A program made the position numbers and the translations under genes. This document shows positions 20,191-30,026 of a stretch of 64,000 bases of DNA, piece after piece. The notes beneath the pieces were generated by a model. The model was not told the DNA's origin, ran no database searches, and saw only the letters and a list, made by a program, of their open reading frames with translations. The stretch is from Sphingomonas sp. TREG-RG-20F-R18-01 (lineage in GTDB: Bacteria > Pseudomonadota > Alphaproteobacteria > Sphingomonadales > Sphingomonadaceae), in NCBI RefSeq assembly GCF_022662475.1, contig NZ_JAKNQQ010000010.1, positions 1 to 64,000 on the forward strand, in the 5' to 3' direction. Within the stretch, counting starts at the first letter, position 1; the number at the start of each line of letters is the position of its first letter.

Positions 20191-20208
20191 CCCCGGGCAG
20201 GCCCGGGG
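20191..20208. terminator. GC-rich hairpin between convergent genes
   Basis: CCCCGGGC and GCCCGGGG form a perfect 8-bp hairpin with a two-base loop just after the slipin gene and before the end of the convergent GCG_CRPN gene. It lacks a T-run, so it may slow rather than fully end transcription. Confidence 0.4.
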
Positions 20209-20217
20209 TGTCACGGC

Positions 20218-20469
20218 TTAGCGGTAGCGCCAGCCGTTGTGATAGCGATAGCGGTTCTGCCAATAGCGGCGGCCATCCCAATAGCCGCGGCCGTGATAAA
20301 AACCGCCGACGCGGGGTGGGCCACGATCGACGAACACCGGACCGTTGGGGCGGCACATGCCTCGCGGTCCGCGATGGCCGCCGCGACCGCAGCCGTCCGC
20401 GGCATCCGCCGGCGCGATGGCGGTAAGCGCCACGCCTGCCGCAATCGCTGCCAATACAAGCTTCTTCAT
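20218..20469 (-). CDS. Small secreted protein, GCG_CRPN type
   Basis: The 83-residue product has a signal peptide (MKKLVLAAIAAGVALTAIAP, cleaved after ADA). Directly after it comes the prefix GCGRGGHRGPRGMCRPNG, which I recognise as the GCG_CRPN prefix-to-repeats signature described in alphaproteobacterial small exported proteins. The rest is Gly/Arg/Tyr-rich (GGFYHGRGYWDGRRYW, RYRYHNGWRYR). A good AGGTGAT ribosome-binding site precedes the ATG. The function is unknown; the two Cys could form a disulphide. Confidence 0.85.
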   Translation of the reverse strand: MKKLVLAAIAAGVALTAIAPADAADGCGRGGHRGPRGMCRPNGPVFVDRGPPRVGGFYHGRGYWDGRRYWQNRYRYHNGWRYR

Positions 20470-20572
20470 GATCACCTCGTGTAGAACGATCCACATTGCC
20501 CTTGCGGGACACAAGACAAACCGATCGACACCGCCGGATGTTCCTGACGCTCCGGTTCGGCCCTTTTCCGGG

Positions 20573-21547
20573 CTAGACCAGCAACAGCGTCGCGCCCGAC
20601 GTATCTCCTTTCGCCAGCGCGCGATGCGCCTCCGCCGCCTGCTCCAGCGGAAACGTCTGGCCGATCGCGGGAGTGATCGCGCCCGACCGCAGCATCGCGA
20701 AGAGCCGGTCGATCCCCGCCTGTCGCTCCTCGGGCGTGACATAGTAGCTGAACAGGGTCGGCCGCGTGACGAACAGCGACCCGCGCGTCGACAGGATGCC
20801 GAGGTCGACCCCGGTCACCTTGCCCCCGGCATTGCCGTAACTGACGATCAACCCGCGCCGCGCCGCACAGGCAAGCGAGATGTCCCACGTCGCCATGCCG
20901 ACCCCGTCCAGCACGACCGGCACGCCCGCACCGGCGGTAATGTCCCGGACCCGCGCCGCGACGTCTTCCTGCTTGTGGAGGATGACGTGATCCGCGCCCG
21001 CCGCCCGGGCCTGCGCCGCCTTGTCCTCCGTACCGACCGTCCCGATGACGGTCGCGCCTATCGCCTTGAGCCAGCCGACCAGCAGATGCCCGACCCCACC
21101 CGCCGCCGCATGGACCAGCACGGTCTGCCCCGCTTCGATCCTGGCACAGCGTTCGACCAGGAACTCGGTGGTACAGCCCTTCAGCAAAACGGCGGCGGCG
21201 GTCCGATCGTCGATGTCGTCGGGCAGCTTGAACACCGTTGTCGCGGCCAGGTTTCGCGCCTGTGCATAGGCACCGAGCGTGGGCCCGAAAGTGCCGACAC
21301 GGTCGCCCACCGCCAGACCCGTCACCCCGTCGCCGACCGCCTCGACCACGCCCGCCGCCTCCGACCCGAGCCCGCACGGCAGGCTGGCCGGATAGACCCC
21401 GCTGCGAAAATAGATGTCGATGAAATTCAGCCCGACCACGGTGTTGCGCATCCGGATCTCCCCCGGGCCGGGGGGCGCCAGGGTGACGTCGGTCCATTCG
21501 ATCACTTCGGGGCCGCCGGTGCGGTCGATCCGTGCGGTACGCGTCAT
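20573..21547 (-). CDS. qor: NADPH:quinone oxidoreductase (zinc-independent MDR family)
   Basis: The 324-residue product matches QOR enzymes of the medium-chain dehydrogenase/reductase superfamily, which reduce quinones with NADPH. It has the N-terminal GPGEIRMRNTVVGLNFIDIYFRSGVYP and GLGSEAAGVVEAVGDGV regions. The nucleotide-binding AAAGGVGHLLVGWLKAIG segment follows the TVLVHAAAGGVG start of the Rossmann domain. No zinc-ligand Cys/His set is seen. A GGAG sequence lies nine bases before the ATG. It diverges from the aldehyde dehydrogenase gene. Confidence 0.93.
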   Translation of the reverse strand: MTRTARIDRTGGPEVIEWTDVTLAPPGPGEIRMRNTVVGLNFIDIYFRSGVYPASLPCGLGSEAAGVVEAVGDGVTGLAVGDRVGTFGPTLGAYAQARNLAATTVFKLPDDIDDRTAAAVLLKGCTTEFLVERCARIEAGQTVLVHAAAGGVGHLLVGWLKAIGATVIGTVGTEDKAAQARAAGADHVILHKQEDVAARVRDITAGAGVPVVLDGVGMATWDISLACAARRGLIVSYGNAGGKVTGVDLGILSTRGSLFVTRPTLFSYYVTPEERQAGIDRLFAMLRSGAITPAIGQTFPLEQAAEAHRALAKGDTSGATLLLV

Positions 21548-21669
21548 ATGCCGTGTCTCCTGTGGTCGCAGCCGGCACCCTATCGATCAGGTTTCAGGTT
21601 GCAACGCTTGTTCGCCCGCGCCAGATATGGCGTTACGTACCCCATATTCAAAAAATGCGGAGGCTGAGG

Positions 21670-23094
21670 ATGAAGAGCTATCTCAAGCACTATATCGACG
21701 GCGCCTGGGTCGCGAGCCAGGGCGGCACGCGGCACGACGTGATCAACCCGGCGACCGAGCAGCCCTGCACCGAGATCACGCTCGGCACAGCCGCCGACGT
21801 CGATGCCGCGGTACAGGCCGCCCGCGCGGCGTTCGAAACCTTCTCGCAGACCTCGGTCGCCGAGCGTGCGGCGCTGCTCGAGCGGATCATCGACGCGTAC
21901 AAGAAGCGCATTCCGGATCTGGCCAACGCGGTGAGCAGCGAGATGGGCGCGCCAATCGGCTTCGCGATGGCAGCGCAGGTCCCGGCCGGGCTTGGTCATT
22001 TCCTCTCGACACTGAAGGCGCTCAATGCCTTCGCGTTCGAGGAACGGCTGGGGCGGTCGACGGTGGTGCATGAACCGCTGGGCGTGGTCGCGATGATCAC
22101 CCCGTGGAACTGGCCGCTCAACCAGATTACCGCAAAGGTCGCCCCCGCGATCGCGGCCGGCGATACCATGATCCTGAAGCCGAGCGAGGAATCGCCGGGC
22201 TGCGCCGTGATCCTCGCGGAGATCATGGACGCAGCGGGCGTTCCGAAGGGCGTCTTCAACCTCGTCAACGGTGACGGCCCCGGCGTGGGCGTCGCGCTGT
22301 CGAGTCACGGCGACGTCGACATGGTGAGCTTCACCGGATCGACCCGCGCTGGGATCGCCGTGGCGCAAGCCGCCGCCGCGACGGTCAAGCGCGTTCATCA
22401 GGAGCTTGGCGGCAAGGCCGCCAACCTCGTGCTGAAAGGCGCCGATCTCGGCACGGTGCTGCCGCCGACCGTGCAGGGCGTGCTGGCCAATTCGGGGCAG
22501 AGCTGCATTGCGCCGACCCGTCTGCTCGTCCACGCCAGCCAGGTCGACGAAGCAACCGCGATCGTCAAGGCGATGATGGAGGGCACGCAGGTCGGCGACC
22601 CCGCCGAGATGGGCGCGCACATCGGCCCGGTCGTCAACAAGGCGCAGTTCGACAAGATCCAGGGCCTGATCCAGTCCGCGATCGACGAGGGCGCCACGCT
22701 CGTGACCGGCGGCACCGGGCGGCCCGATGGGCGCAACGCGGGCTATTTTATTAAGCCGACGCTGTTCGCCGACGTGACGCCGGAGATGCGGATCGCGCAG
22801 GAGGAAGTGTTCGGCCCGGTCGCCACGATCACCCGCTACGACACCGAGGACGAAGCGGTGAAGATCGCCAACGGCACGCCGTTCGGCCTGTCGGCGACCA
22901 TTTCGGGCGATCCCGCCGCCGCCGCGAAGGTCGCGCCGCGGCTGCGCGCCGGGCTGGTCACGATCAATTCGTGGAGCCCCGACGGCAATGCGCCGTTCGG
23001 CGGATACAAGCAGTCGGGCAACGGGCGCGAGAACGGCAAGTTCGGGCTGGCCGATTTCATGGAGGTCAAGACGGTGGTGGGCGCGCCGGAGTAA
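21670..23094 (+). CDS. NAD(P)-dependent aldehyde dehydrogenase
   Basis: The 474-residue product is a class 3-like member of the ALDH superfamily. It has the cofactor region PWNWPLNQITAKVAPAIAAG, the Glu motif HQELGGKAANLV (Glu245), the catalytic Cys279 in NSGQSCIAPTR and the C-terminal PFGGYKQSGNGRENGKFG. The substrate cannot be read. An AGGCTGAGG sequence precedes ATG at 21670; the frame is open to 21532 across the qor promoter, so the shorter start is preferred. It converges on tamB. Confidence 0.94.
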   Translation: MKSYLKHYIDGAWVASQGGTRHDVINPATEQPCTEITLGTAADVDAAVQAARAAFETFSQTSVAERAALLERIIDAYKKRIPDLANAVSSEMGAPIGFAMAAQVPAGLGHFLSTLKALNAFAFEERLGRSTVVHEPLGVVAMITPWNWPLNQITAKVAPAIAAGDTMILKPSEESPGCAVILAEIMDAAGVPKGVFNLVNGDGPGVGVALSSHGDVDMVSFTGSTRAGIAVAQAAAATVKRVHQELGGKAANLVLKGADLGTVLPPTVQGVLANSGQSCIAPTRLLVHASQVDEATAIVKAMMEGTQVGDPAEMGAHIGPVVNKAQFDKIQGLIQSAIDEGATLVTGGTGRPDGRNAGYFIKPTLFADVTPEMRIAQEEVFGPVATITRYDTEDEAVKIANGTPFGLSATISGDPAAAAKVAPRLRAGLVTINSWSPDGNAPFGGYKQSGNGRENGKFGLADFMEVKTVVGAPE

Positions 23095-23182
23095 CCGGCT
23101 TCCCGCCCTGACCCGGCTCGCTCGCCAGCCGCGTCACGGTGGCGCGCGCCGTGCCGTCGCGCTGCGATCCTATGCTGGACTT

Positions 23183-23211
23183 GCCCCCGGCGGCCCACGC
23201 CGCCGCCGGGG
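23183..23211. terminator. Perfect 11-bp GC hairpin between convergent genes
   Basis: CCCCCGGCGGC pairs with GCCGCCGGGGG around a seven-base loop, between the aldehyde dehydrogenase and tamB ends. There is no T-run; it could serve as a transcript-end structure for both. Confidence 0.45.
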
Positions 23212-23226
23212 GTGACGGCACCGCGC

Positions 23227-26200
23227 TCAATAATCCTTCGAAACGCGCAGGTTCGCGCTCTGCCGCCCGAGCGTCGAGATCGTCGACAGGACCGACAGCC
23301 AGCGCGTCACCTGGAACTCCACCTGGGTCGCGGAATAGCCGGCACCGTCGGTAACGATCTCGGCATAGAAGCGGCGCGTGATATATTTGCCAGCGGCGAT
23401 CGACGTGCGCTGCCCCGTTTGCGGATCGGCCGAGACGATCCGCAACCGATCCAGCCCCGCGACGCGGCGCACGGCGTTGATCGGGTCGAGCCCGCCCTTG
23501 CCATTCTGCAGCGCCGCGACGGCGGAAGCGAGCTGCAGCGCCTCGGGGGCCGACAGATTGGTGATCGACGTCCCGAACAACAGGCGCGACAGCAGTTCGT
23601 CCTGCGGCAACGCGGGCACGCTGGAAAAGGCGATCTCGGGTTTCAGAGCAGGTCCGGTCACGTTGATCGTCGCGGTCAGGCCGGTGGTGTTGGCATTGGC
23701 GGCAATATCGAGCGCGGGGTTGGCCGGTGCTTCGCCCGTGAACAGGATCTTGCCGCGTTCGAGCGCGAAGGTCCGCCCCGCGAAATCGTAATTTCCCCGC
23801 ACGAGATCGGCGCGTCCCGAAATCGCCGGATTGTCGGGTGCTCCGCCGATCTGCAGATCCGCCAGCCACTCGCTGCGCAGGCCGAGACCCGACACGATCA
23901 GCTGGTTGGGCGCGCGCGCGTGGATCGCGAGCCGCCATGGCGCGCGCGGAACGTCGTCATCCTCGGTGCCGCCGCCGGGAAGGTTGATCTCGCGGATGTT
24001 GAGCTGCGGCACGGCGCTCGCAGCGGTCGCCTGGCCGAGCCGGTAGCGGCTCTTGTCGAGGCGCAAATCGCCCGAGATGGTGCCGCCGCGCTTGTCCGAC
24101 TGGAAGCGCAGCGGCCCGGTGACCGTCGCGCCGATGTCGTCGCGCGCGATCATCACCGCATGGTCGGCCTGGACCGCGAGGTCGAACCCGCTGTTCGCGC
24201 CGAAATCGAAACTGCCCTTGCCCGTGACGTGACCACCCTTGCCCGCGTCGGCGGTAAAGGTGTCGATCGTCAGCCGCGATCCGCCGAACTGCCCGTTGGC
24301 GACGACATTGGTCAGGACGGTGCCGGTCGTCGCGCTTTCGATCCGCGCGCCTCGCGCCTGTACCACGCCCCGGATCTGCGGGTTGCCGACACGACCGCCG
24401 ACATCCGCGCCGATCGCGACGGGGCCGGTCAGGTCGAACAGTTCGATCCCGGTGAGCCGCCACAAGGTATCCGCGGCGCCATCGTAGCGCAGCTGCGCGA
24501 AGAGCCCTGCATCGGCGACGCGCGTCGCGAGATCCTGCCCAGCGGGCAGGTTGAGCAACATCTGCGCCCGGCCGACGGTCTTGCCCCCGGTCGCCGCAAC
24601 CGCCCGCGCCGCGATCCGGTCGGCCGACAGGATGCCGGCCACCCCGACGTCGACCGGTCGGGACGTCAGCACCAGCCCCGAGCGGGTCAGCCCGCGCACC
24701 GTCATGTCGATCCGCCCGGTGGGCGGCGCGGCGCCCCCCTGTGCGTAGGACAGGCTGCCCGACGCGCTACCGCCGAGCCCAAGACCGGGATACCCGATAT
24801 CGAGGATCGTCAGCGGCATGTGCGCGAGCTTCGCATCGATCGCATTCGCCCCGCGGGTGAACCGCCCGGACAGCTGCGCATCGCCCCCCGCGAACGTCAG
24901 TTCGGTCGGTGTCAGACGCCAGCCCGTATTTTCGGCCTCGCGCGTGAACACGGCGGGCGTCACCAGTTTGAGCGGACGGCGGTCGAGCGTTCCCTGGGCG
25001 GACACGACCCAGCGATCGGGCGTGACCTGCGCCACCGACCGGATGTCGAAGGCGCGCCCACCCGACCCTGCGATCGACGCCGTCACCGTGCCGACACCGC
25101 CGCGCAGCGACGCGCGCGCGGCAAAACGGCCCAGGACGAGCGACCCGCGCCGCAAGCCGCCACCGACAAGGTTCGCCTCGATCGACGTGCCGGCTGGATC
25201 GAGCACCGTCACCGCGTCGAGATGCGCCCGCCGGATCGTGACCCCGTCGGCCAGGCTTGCCGCGCGCGCGTCGAGGTGCGCCTCGATCCGTTGGTTGTCG
25301 CCGACCGGCGCAAACAGCAATGCGCCCGCCATCCCGCCCCCGGCCACCGCCAATCGTCCGTTGAACCCGCCGTCGACGATCGCCAGCGGCCCCGTCAGAT
25401 GCGTGCCGCTCACCGCCAGGTCGGCGATCGCGATCGTTCCGCCGCCGCCCGGTGGCAGCAGGATCGCACCATTGCCCGTGAACGGCCCGAGCCTGGATCC
25501 CCCGCGCGCGGTAAAGGCGAACCCCGCGTCGGTCGGATCGAGATGCGCGACGACGTCCGTAAGGCCCAGGACATCGTTCGGCCGCTGGAACACCAGATCG
25601 AGCGTCGGCCGGTCGATCTTGCCATCGAGCTTCAGGGTCAGTGGCCCATAGGTCTGCTGCGTCCCGCTGCCCTCGAAATGGAACGTGCCGTCACGGCGGC
25701 GGATGCCGTTTCCGACGATCCGGATCTGCGGGCCGGTCAGCACCAGATTGTTCAGGTGCAGCACCCCGTCCGGGGTGCGTTCGAGCCCGGTGACGAGCCG
25801 CGGCAGCCCCCCCGCCAGCGAGCGGAAGAAGGCATTGTCGAGCCGCACCATCTGCGCGACCCCCTGCCCCAGCACGCGCGTGCCGTGGCCGTCGGGGCCG
25901 GGCACGACCTTGAGCATCGTCCTGACGTCGACCACGCCGAGCCCCGGGATCAGGTACCGGCCGAGCCCCCCGTTAATCGCGATGTCGTATCGGCCATCGC
26001 GCAGGTCGAGCAACAGGTTGAACCGCCCGCTCAGCTTGTCCGAGGTCAGCCGCATGTCGTCGCCGGTGACCAGGGTCGACGTCACGCGCAGCACGCCCTG
26101 CATCGTCAGGTTGCGCAGGATGCCGCCCGCGACGTCGCCGACCCCCGTCACGCGCGCGGCGACGAAGCGGATCGGAACGAGCACCGGCGATGTGGACAGG

Positions 26201-27405
26201 CGCCCGCTGCCCGCCGCAAAGGCATCCTCGAATCCGGTATCGTCGAAGGCGAAGCGCTTCGCCGCCAGCCGATAGTCGAACCGCGCGGTTGCGAAGGCGC
26301 CGTCGAGGAGTACGCGCAGTTCGATCGCGCGGCCCGACATGTTGGGGAAGAGCCCCGTCGGGCGGACCAGGATCGCATGCAACCGAACGCCCCGAAACGC
26401 GTTCGCGGCGAGGTCGAGGATACCATCGGCGGTCACGCTCAGCGATACCGAGCGGAGCGACAGCGTGCCTTTCAGCTGGCGATTGAACAGCGTCGCGGTG
26501 CCATGCGTCAGTACGCGCGGCGCCGACAGCCGCTGCAACTTGCCATGCGACAGCGGAGCCGGCGTCAACACACCGGCCAGCGCATAGGCGCCGGCGCGAT
26601 TGGTCAGTTTGAGGTCGACGAGCCGGACCTTGCCGACCACCGCGACCGCGCTGCCGTCCCATTTCGCCCAGGTGCCGCGACCAGCGATATCGAGCGCGAT
26701 CGGGCGCAGGAAACCGGTCAGTTTGGCGAGCACCCCGTTGGCGGCCCCGCGCGCGTGCGTGTCGATCGCGAAACGATTGCGGTCGGGTGCCGCGTCGATC
26801 CTCATGCGCAGCGTGTCGCTTTGGGCGACCATGGCGTCGAGATCGACCAGCGCGCGGCCGCGGTGGATGGTCGCGCGTCCCGACAACCTGCCGACGCGCT
26901 CGACCCCGGTCACCGCCTTCGCCAGGACGATCCGATCGATCGCCAGCGCCCCGATCCGGATGTCGAACGACGGCAGGATCGGCTGCCGGGTGTCCGACTT
27001 GATCAGATCGGGCAACCGCTCGAGCCGTGCCTGCGCGATGTGCAGCCGGGTGATGTCCAGCCGATTGTCCAGCCAGCGCAACGGGGACCAGTCGAGCTCC
27101 GCGCGCGGCGTGGAAAAGACCAGCCCGCGCCGGTCGCGAATCCGCAGGTCGATCAGCGTCGCCTTGCCATAGATCGACCCGTCGATCCGCCCGATGCTGT
27201 AGCGCAACCCGTTCGACGGACGCAGCGCCGCGATCCGGTCGGTCAGCAGCCGGTGCCCAATGCCGGTGTCGAGCAAGGCCACCATCGCCGCGACCAGCGC
27301 GAGCGCGCCCAGCAGCACCCCGAACGCAATCCGCCCCCACCGCCGGTGCCGCGGCACCGCCACGATGGCATCGTCGGGGGTCGGGGGCGCCAGCGGTTCG
27401 CTCAA
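23227..27405 (-). CDS. tamB: Translocation and assembly module inner-membrane protein TamB
   Basis: The 1392-residue protein has a short cytosolic tail, one membrane segment (about residues 23-45: WGRIAFGVLLGALALVAAMV) and a very long repeated beta-strand region ending in the conserved DUF490/TamB C-terminal domain (ALDIAANANTTGLTATINVT, then LPQDELLSRLLFGTSITNL). TamB spans the periplasm as a lipid- or protein-handling groove and works with TamA. The start is TTG at 27405, which overlaps the tamA stop as TTGA; the first ATG lies inside the membrane segment, so the TTG start is favoured. It is about 10% longer than E. coli TamB, as usual in alphaproteobacteria. Confidence 0.93.
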   Translation of the reverse strand: MSEPLAPPTPDDAIVAVPRHRRWGRIAFGVLLGALALVAAMVALLDTGIGHRLLTDRIAALRPSNGLRYSIGRIDGSIYGKATLIDLRIRDRRGLVFSTPRAELDWSPLRWLDNRLDITRLHIAQARLERLPDLIKSDTRQPILPSFDIRIGALAIDRIVLAKAVTGVERVGRLSGRATIHRGRALVDLDAMVAQSDTLRMRIDAAPDRNRFAIDTHARGAANGVLAKLTGFLRPIALDIAGRGTWAKWDGSAVAVVGKVRLVDLKLTNRAGAYALAGVLTPAPLSHGKLQRLSAPRVLTHGTATLFNRQLKGTLSLRSVSLSVTADGILDLAANAFRGVRLHAILVRPTGLFPNMSGRAIELRVLLDGAFATARFDYRLAAKRFAFDDTGFEDAFAAGSGRLSTSPVLVPIRFVAARVTGVGDVAGGILRNLTMQGVLRVTSTLVTGDDMRLTSDKLSGRFNLLLDLRDGRYDIAINGGLGRYLIPGLGVVDVRTMLKVVPGPDGHGTRVLGQGVAQMVRLDNAFFRSLAGGLPRLVTGLERTPDGVLHLNNLVLTGPQIRIVGNGIRRRDGTFHFEGSGTQQTYGPLTLKLDGKIDRPTLDLVFQRPNDVLGLTDVVAHLDPTDAGFAFTARGGSRLGPFTGNGAILLPPGGGGTIAIADLAVSGTHLTGPLAIVDGGFNGRLAVAGGGMAGALLFAPVGDNQRIEAHLDARAASLADGVTIRRAHLDAVTVLDPAGTSIEANLVGGGLRRGSLVLGRFAARASLRGGVGTVTASIAGSGGRAFDIRSVAQVTPDRWVVSAQGTLDRRPLKLVTPAVFTREAENTGWRLTPTELTFAGGDAQLSGRFTRGANAIDAKLAHMPLTILDIGYPGLGLGGSASGSLSYAQGGAAPPTGRIDMTVRGLTRSGLVLTSRPVDVGVAGILSADRIAARAVAATGGKTVGRAQMLLNLPAGQDLATRVADAGLFAQLRYDGAADTLWRLTGIELFDLTGPVAIGADVGGRVGNPQIRGVVQARGARIESATTGTVLTNVVANGQFGGSRLTIDTFTADAGKGGHVTGKGSFDFGANSGFDLAVQADHAVMIARDDIGATVTGPLRFQSDKRGGTISGDLRLDKSRYRLGQATAASAVPQLNIREINLPGGGTEDDDVPRAPWRLAIHARAPNQLIVSGLGLRSEWLADLQIGGAPDNPAISGRADLVRGNYDFAGRTFALERGKILFTGEAPANPALDIAANANTTGLTATINVTGPALKPEIAFSSVPALPQDELLSRLLFGTSITNLSAPEALQLASAVAALQNGKGGLDPINAVRRVAGLDRLRIVSADPQTGQRTSIAAGKYITRRFYAEIVTDGAGYSATQVEFQVTRWLSVLSTISTLGRQSANLRVSKDY

Positions 27406-29381
27406 AAGGCCTGTCCCAACGAGACGTAGACGGCGACCCGCGGATCGCCCTTGGCCGGGTTGACGGGCGTGCCGACGTCGATACGGATCGGGCCGAAATT
27501 GGTGTAATAGCGCAGGCCGATCCCGGCGCCGTAGCGCATGTCGGTCAGTTTGGGCAGTCCGCTGGTGTAGATGTTGCCGCCGTCGAAGAACGGCACGACC
27601 CCGAAATTGCCAAAGGCCTTGACCCGCGCCTCGATCGAAAATTCGGACAGGCTGCGGCCGCCGATCGGATCGTTGTTGGGATCGCGCGGGCCGATATCCT
27701 GATAGCCATAGCCGCGCACCGAGGCGCCGCCGCCGGCATAGAAACGCCGCGACGGCGCGATCGCATCGCGCGGGGCACCGACGATCGTCCCGAGCCGGAT
27801 CCGCCCGGCGAGGACGGTCCCCTTGGTCACCGTGCGATAGGTGCTGGCGTCGAGCTGCACGCGGGAATAGCCGAAGACGTTCCCCTCGAGCGACAGCTCC
27901 GGCGAAAACCGACCGCTCAGCCGGAATCCGCGCGAGGGGTTGAGCAGATCGTCCGACCCGTCATAACTGAGCGTGGTCGGCAGCGCGCCGATGAAATAGG
28001 TCCGCCGTCGCGGCGCGCCGGTCGAGACGATCACGTCGCGCTCGTCCGATGCCAGCAGCTCCCCCCCCAGCGACCAGGTCCATTTCTTCTGGAAGAAGAT
28101 GTTGGTCTGCCGTTCCAGGCTGGCGGCAAGCCCGAAGGTTCGCGCCTGATACGCATTGCGCGTCAGGTTGGAGGCGGTGACCGAGGCGGTCAGGATCCGG
28201 TCGCGACCGTTGAAATTGTTACGCCGGAAGATGACGCTGGCGAGTTGCTCCTGCGTGCCGAGCACGCCGCGCAGCGTGAGCCCCCCTTCGGGCGGGAACA
28301 GGTTGCGATGGGTCCAGCTCACCTCCGATCGCGCACCTTCGCCCGTGCCATAGCCGATCTCGCCGGCGATGGTATGCGGCGGCGCGCGTTCGACGCCGAC
28401 GGCGATGTCGACGGTGCCGGGTTCCTTCCCCTCGACGGGTGCGACCTTGACCGTGGATACGAGCCCGGTCTGGATCAGCGCGCGCCGCAGGTCGACCAGC
28501 GCGGACGCATCATAGGGATTACCCGGGGTGAAGCGCGCAATGTCCTGAACATGATCGGCATCGAACACCTGCTGCCCGGACGTCATCACGATATGCCCGA
28601 ACCGCCGCTGCGCGCCGGGGACGACCGCCACATCGAGCGTCGCGCTGTGCGCCGCGCGGTCCACCACGATTTCGGGATCCCCGACCACCGCAAAGGGGAA
28701 GCCCTTGTCGGTGATCGTCGTCACCAGCGCCGATTGGCCCGCGACGACCGAATCGGAATTGACCGGATCCCCGGCGTGCAGCCCGAAGGCCTTGCGCAGC
28801 AGCGCCTCCTTGTCCCCCGCGCCGGCCACGCCGGACAGGGTCACGCCGCTGAACGTATAGCGCGTGCCGGGATCGGCATCGAGCACCACCAGCGGATGAC
28901 GGGCGTTGGGCTCGACCCGCGTCGCCACGCGCGCATCGTAATAGCCGTCCGCCTTGAGCAACGACACCAGCAAGGACGCATCCTCGCGCGCGCGCCGGTC
29001 GAGCTGCGCCGCGTTGGCGGGCTGGCCGTCATTGGTCGCCAGCGTCGACAATTGGTCGAAACGGTCCCGCAGCAGCGCGCTCGCGACCCCGTCGATCCCA
29101 TCGATGCGGTAGCTGTAGCGCGCCTCTCCCGTCAGCGTGGCGACCGTCGGCACGACCAGCGGCTCGACCGGGGCCTTGGACAGATCGGGCCAATCCACCC
29201 CAAGTCCGGGCAACGGCGCCATCGGCGATTGCGGGTCGAGGTGCTGCGGCTCGATCGCGGGGGAAGCCAGTACGGACGGCTCCGCTGCCGGACGCACCTG
29301 TGCAGCCGCGCACGGACACCCCACGACAAAGACCCCGACGGCGGCAAGCAACTGGCCCCGCCGCCCAACCGGTAACGACAT
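27402..29381 (-). CDS. tamA: Outer-membrane assembly factor TamA (Omp85 family)
   Basis: The 659-residue product has a signal peptide (GQLLAAVGVFVVGCPCAAAQ), POTRA-like domains (about 90-280; e.g. GTRYTFSGVTLSG, GAQRRFGHIVMTSG), and an Omp85 barrel whose last strand runs GDPRVAVYVSLGQAF, ending in Phe. It contains the Omp85 motif region with GGGASVRGYGYQDIGP (about 550), typical of BamA/TamA. It acts in outer-membrane protein insertion with TamB, which follows with a 4-base overlap. A TAGGA ribosome-binding site lies about eight bases before the ATG. There is no BamA here, so the TamA assignment rests on the tamB linkage. Confidence 0.92.
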   Translation of the reverse strand: MSLPVGRRGQLLAAVGVFVVGCPCAAAQVRPAAEPSVLASPAIEPQHLDPQSPMAPLPGLGVDWPDLSKAPVEPLVVPTVATLTGEARYSYRIDGIDGVASALLRDRFDQLSTLATNDGQPANAAQLDRRAREDASLLVSLLKADGYYDARVATRVEPNARHPLVVLDADPGTRYTFSGVTLSGVAGAGDKEALLRKAFGLHAGDPVNSDSVVAGQSALVTTITDKGFPFAVVGDPEIVVDRAAHSATLDVAVVPGAQRRFGHIVMTSGQQVFDADHVQDIARFTPGNPYDASALVDLRRALIQTGLVSTVKVAPVEGKEPGTVDIAVGVERAPPHTIAGEIGYGTGEGARSEVSWTHRNLFPPEGGLTLRGVLGTQEQLASVIFRRNNFNGRDRILTASVTASNLTRNAYQARTFGLAASLERQTNIFFQKKWTWSLGGELLASDERDVIVSTGAPRRRTYFIGALPTTLSYDGSDDLLNPSRGFRLSGRFSPELSLEGNVFGYSRVQLDASTYRTVTKGTVLAGRIRLGTIVGAPRDAIAPSRRFYAGGGASVRGYGYQDIGPRDPNNDPIGGRSLSEFSIEARVKAFGNFGVVPFFDGGNIYTSGLPKLTDMRYGAGIGLRYYTNFGPIRIDVGTPVNPAKGDPRVAVYVSLGQAF

Positions 29382-29434
29382 GGATCCGTCCTAGCCCGGC
29401 AATCGGCGAAGCGACAGGGGGTAGGCGTGCGCGG

Positions 29435-29647
29435 TTAGTGAACCGTGCCGATCGCGCGATCGGACGACAGAAAGGCGATCAGCCGCTCGATCTGGCGCCA
29501 GCGGCAAAAGTGCAGATAGTTGCCGAGGTCCCTGCTGCGATCCGCGCGCGCCGCGGCTTCCGAGCACGCCTCGCTCCCGAACATGGTGATCAGGTCTGCC
29601 GCATCGGTGCATTCGGCGCGATCAGCGAGATAGGGAAGATGCGGCAT
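29435..29647 (-). CDS. Small conserved-looking hypothetical protein
   Basis: The 70-residue product (MPHLPYLADRAECTD start, then SEACSEAAARADRSRDLGN and FCRWRQIERLIAFLSS) has no signal or membrane segment; three Cys are present. A GGAG sequence six bases before the ATG and a normal sphingomonad codon pattern support translation. I have a recollection of similar small proteins in sphingomonads but no function. It sits 53 bases upstream of tamA on the same strand and could share its transcript. Confidence 0.6.
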   Translation of the reverse strand: MPHLPYLADRAECTDAADLITMFGSEACSEAAARADRSRDLGNYLHFCRWRQIERLIAFLSSDRAIGTVH

Positions 29648-29829
29648 TCTGGCTCCAGACGGGTCCGAGGCGACCGATGATCCGCCCGGCGATGCAGGCG
29701 CCTAGCAACTCTTATCGGCTGCGTCACGCATCCACGAGCACGCAATTGCGCCGTTGGTGTTCCATTTGATCCACCGCTCCCGGATCGGGACGCTGGCGTA
29801 CGATCCCGGGACATGGCAGAGGATTCCGC

Positions 29830-30012
29830 ATGGCATCTTCCCCCCCGCCCCGCTCGCCCGTCGCCGGTGGTTCCCTGATCGCGCTGGGGGCGATCGTGGG
29901 GGCAGCGGTCGGGCTGTTCACGGTCCTTGGGCCGACGCGCGGCTTCCTGCTCGGGCTCTCGGGCGGGGTCGCGATGTCGTTGGCGATCTGGTTGCTCGAC
30001 CGCAGGCGCTGA
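29830..30012 (+). CDS. Small membrane protein
   Basis: The 60-residue product has a Pro-rich start, two hydrophobic segments (about 14-33 and 40-56) separated by a short GPTRG turn, and a DRRR end, so it is a likely two-helix inner-membrane peptide with both ends in the cytosol. An AGAGGA ribosome-binding site is present. No family is recognised. It converges on the S24 repressor gene with a 14-base gap. Confidence 0.6.
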   Translation: MASSPPPRSPVAGGSLIALGAIVGAAVGLFTVLGPTRGFLLGLSGGVAMSLAIWLLDRRR

Positions 30013-30026
30013 CGCCGCGGCCCCGT

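Noticed and set aside
20108-20217. Small gene between the slipin and GCG_CRPN genes
   Set aside because: Only a GC-rich hairpin and no start with a ribosome-binding site were seen.
23212-27429. A 1405-codon open frame opposite tamB
   Set aside because: It is a mirror frame of a GC-rich gene; the amino-acid composition is Arg/Ala/Asp-rich and low in hydrophobic patterning, and tamB on the other strand has clear domains.
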